In this document: one piece after another, positions 6,957-7,388 of the stretch
Layout of the letters: every line of letters starts with the position of its first letter
How positions within the stretch are numbered: the stretch's first letter is position 1
Assembly: GCA_029262955.1 (NCBI GenBank)
Contig: JAJCYL010000542.1
Location: forward strand, 1 to 7,388
DNA from: Cytophagales bacterium
Lineage (GTDB): Bacteria > Bacteroidota > Bacteroidia > Cytophagales > Cyclobacteriaceae
DNA length: 7,388 nucleotides
Reading direction: 5' to 3'
The notes under the pieces: generated by a model
What the model was told of the DNA's origin: nothing
Seen by the model: the letters and a program-made list of their open reading frames with translations, nothing else
Database searches by the model: none
Position numbers and translations under genes: made by a program

Positions 6957-6976
6957 GACTATTTATTTTAGTTTTG
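6947..6976 (+). promoter_or_regulatory. Bacteroidetes-type promoter of agaS
   Basis: TTG at 6947-6949, 19 nt, then TAGTTTTG at 6969-6976, a perfect match to the Bacteroidetes TTG...TAnnTTTG promoter. Transcription should begin near 6983, about 10 nt before the agaS ATG. The -33 element overlaps the GAAAGTTA direct repeat. Confidence 0.65.
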
Positions 6977-6992
6977 TTTTAACTGATTTCGT

Positions 6993-7388
6993 ATGGAAAC
7001 ACAAGAAGAAAAGGCTATTAATTATTTAGGGATTAGCAGTGCAGAGCTGCAAACATTAGGAGCCTTTCATACTGCAAAGGAAATTCATCAACAACCAACG
7101 GTTTGGAAGAAGATTTACAAGCAGATTTATGAAGAACGACAGGAGTTAAAGAATTTCTTAGACCGAGCAAAACAAAAAACAAATTCAATAATATTAACTG
7201 GTGCCGGTACTAGTGCATTTATCGGATTGTCCCTCAGGGGCACCTTCCGAAACAAACTCCAGCAATTGACTGAATCCTTATCCACTACTGATATTGTTTC
7301 GCATCCCGAACATTATTTCATCAGGGATTCACCTCCTTTAATAGTATCATTTGCCAGATCTGGTAATAGCCCCGAAAGTCAGGCCGTT
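6993..7388 (+). CDS. agaS: AgaS, galactosamine-6-phosphate deaminase/isomerase (5' part, cut by window edge)
   Basis: The first 132 codons are present in one open frame that runs off the right edge; the E. coli protein is about 384 residues, so roughly a third is seen. AgaS is a cytoplasmic SIS-domain enzyme that deaminates and isomerises galactosamine-6-phosphate to tagatose-6-phosphate. Visible motifs are LTGAGTSAFIG (68-78), the first SIS sugar-phosphate loop; TTDIVSHPE (98-106), typical of AgaS; and SFARSGNSPES (119-129), the second phosphate-binding Ser-rich loop. Residues 1-60 form the helical N-terminal extension that separates AgaS from short SIS proteins. The start at ATG 6993 is set by the family N-terminus and sits about 17 bp after a perfect Bacteroidetes -7 element. 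It is divergent from the AgaR-like repressor, the usual arrangement for local control. GlmS-like SIS proteins are the main alternative, but the motifs favour AgaS. Confidence 0.88.
   Translation, partial: METQEEKAINYLGISSAELQTLGAFHTAKEIHQQPTVWKKIYKQIYEERQELKNFLDRAKQKTNSIILTGAGTSAFIGLSLRGTFRNKLQQLTESLSTTDIVSHPEHYFIRDSPPLIVSFARSGNSPESQAV

Noticed and set aside
1..7388. CRISPR array, tRNA, rRNA, insertion sequence or phage genes
   Set aside because: I saw no regularly spaced long repeats, tRNA-like cloverleaf, transposase frame or terminal inverted repeats. The intact gene layout looks like an ordinary chromosomal catabolic locus.

Overview
The window looks like part of a carbohydrate-utilisation locus from a Bacteroidetes (Bacteroidota) chromosome. 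The main evidence is a full-length SusC/RagA-type TonB-linked outer-membrane transporter followed by what appears to be the first five codons of its SusD partner. A promoter of the Bacteroidetes type (TTG, 19 nt, TAnnTTTG) and AT-rich intergenic DNA without strong Shine-Dalgarno sites at most starts agree with this. The genus cannot be named from the sequence alone.

Layout, left to right: a susD-like start (1-15, minus, cut by the edge); susC-like transporter (35-3118, minus); a 283-bp T-rich intergenic region (3119-3401); an EamA/DMT-type inner-membrane permease (3402-4277, minus); an exported protein with a TIM-barrel-like N-terminal part and a DUF4832-like C-terminus, probably a glycosidase-like enzyme (4304-5851, minus), 26 bp upstream of the permease; a 210-bp regulatory gap (5852-6061); an AgaR-like DeoR-family repressor (6062-6844, minus); a 148-bp divergent control region (6845-6992); and the first 132 codons of agaS (6993 to the edge, plus).

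Functional reading: AgaS converts galactosamine-6-phosphate to tagatose-6-phosphate in E. coli, and the regulator matches E. coli AgaR along its whole length. The locus therefore probably handles an N-acetylgalactosamine- or galactosamine-containing glycan. In this model SusC/SusD import fragments across the outer membrane, the exported barrel protein acts on them in the periplasm or at the surface, the permease moves product across the inner membrane, and AgaS with genes beyond the right edge completes catabolism. No phosphotransferase genes are visible, so phosphorylation would have to come from a kinase outside the window.

The intergenic DNA appears to hold a small regulon. A perfect 8-bp direct repeat with 10-bp period overlaps the agaS promoter. 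A TTTC-type array close to my recollection of the E. coli AgaR box lies upstream of the barrel-protein gene. A weaker T-rich array precedes susC. Separately, the exact 11-mer AGCAATAATAA occurs in all three intergenic regions, and I cannot assign it a role.
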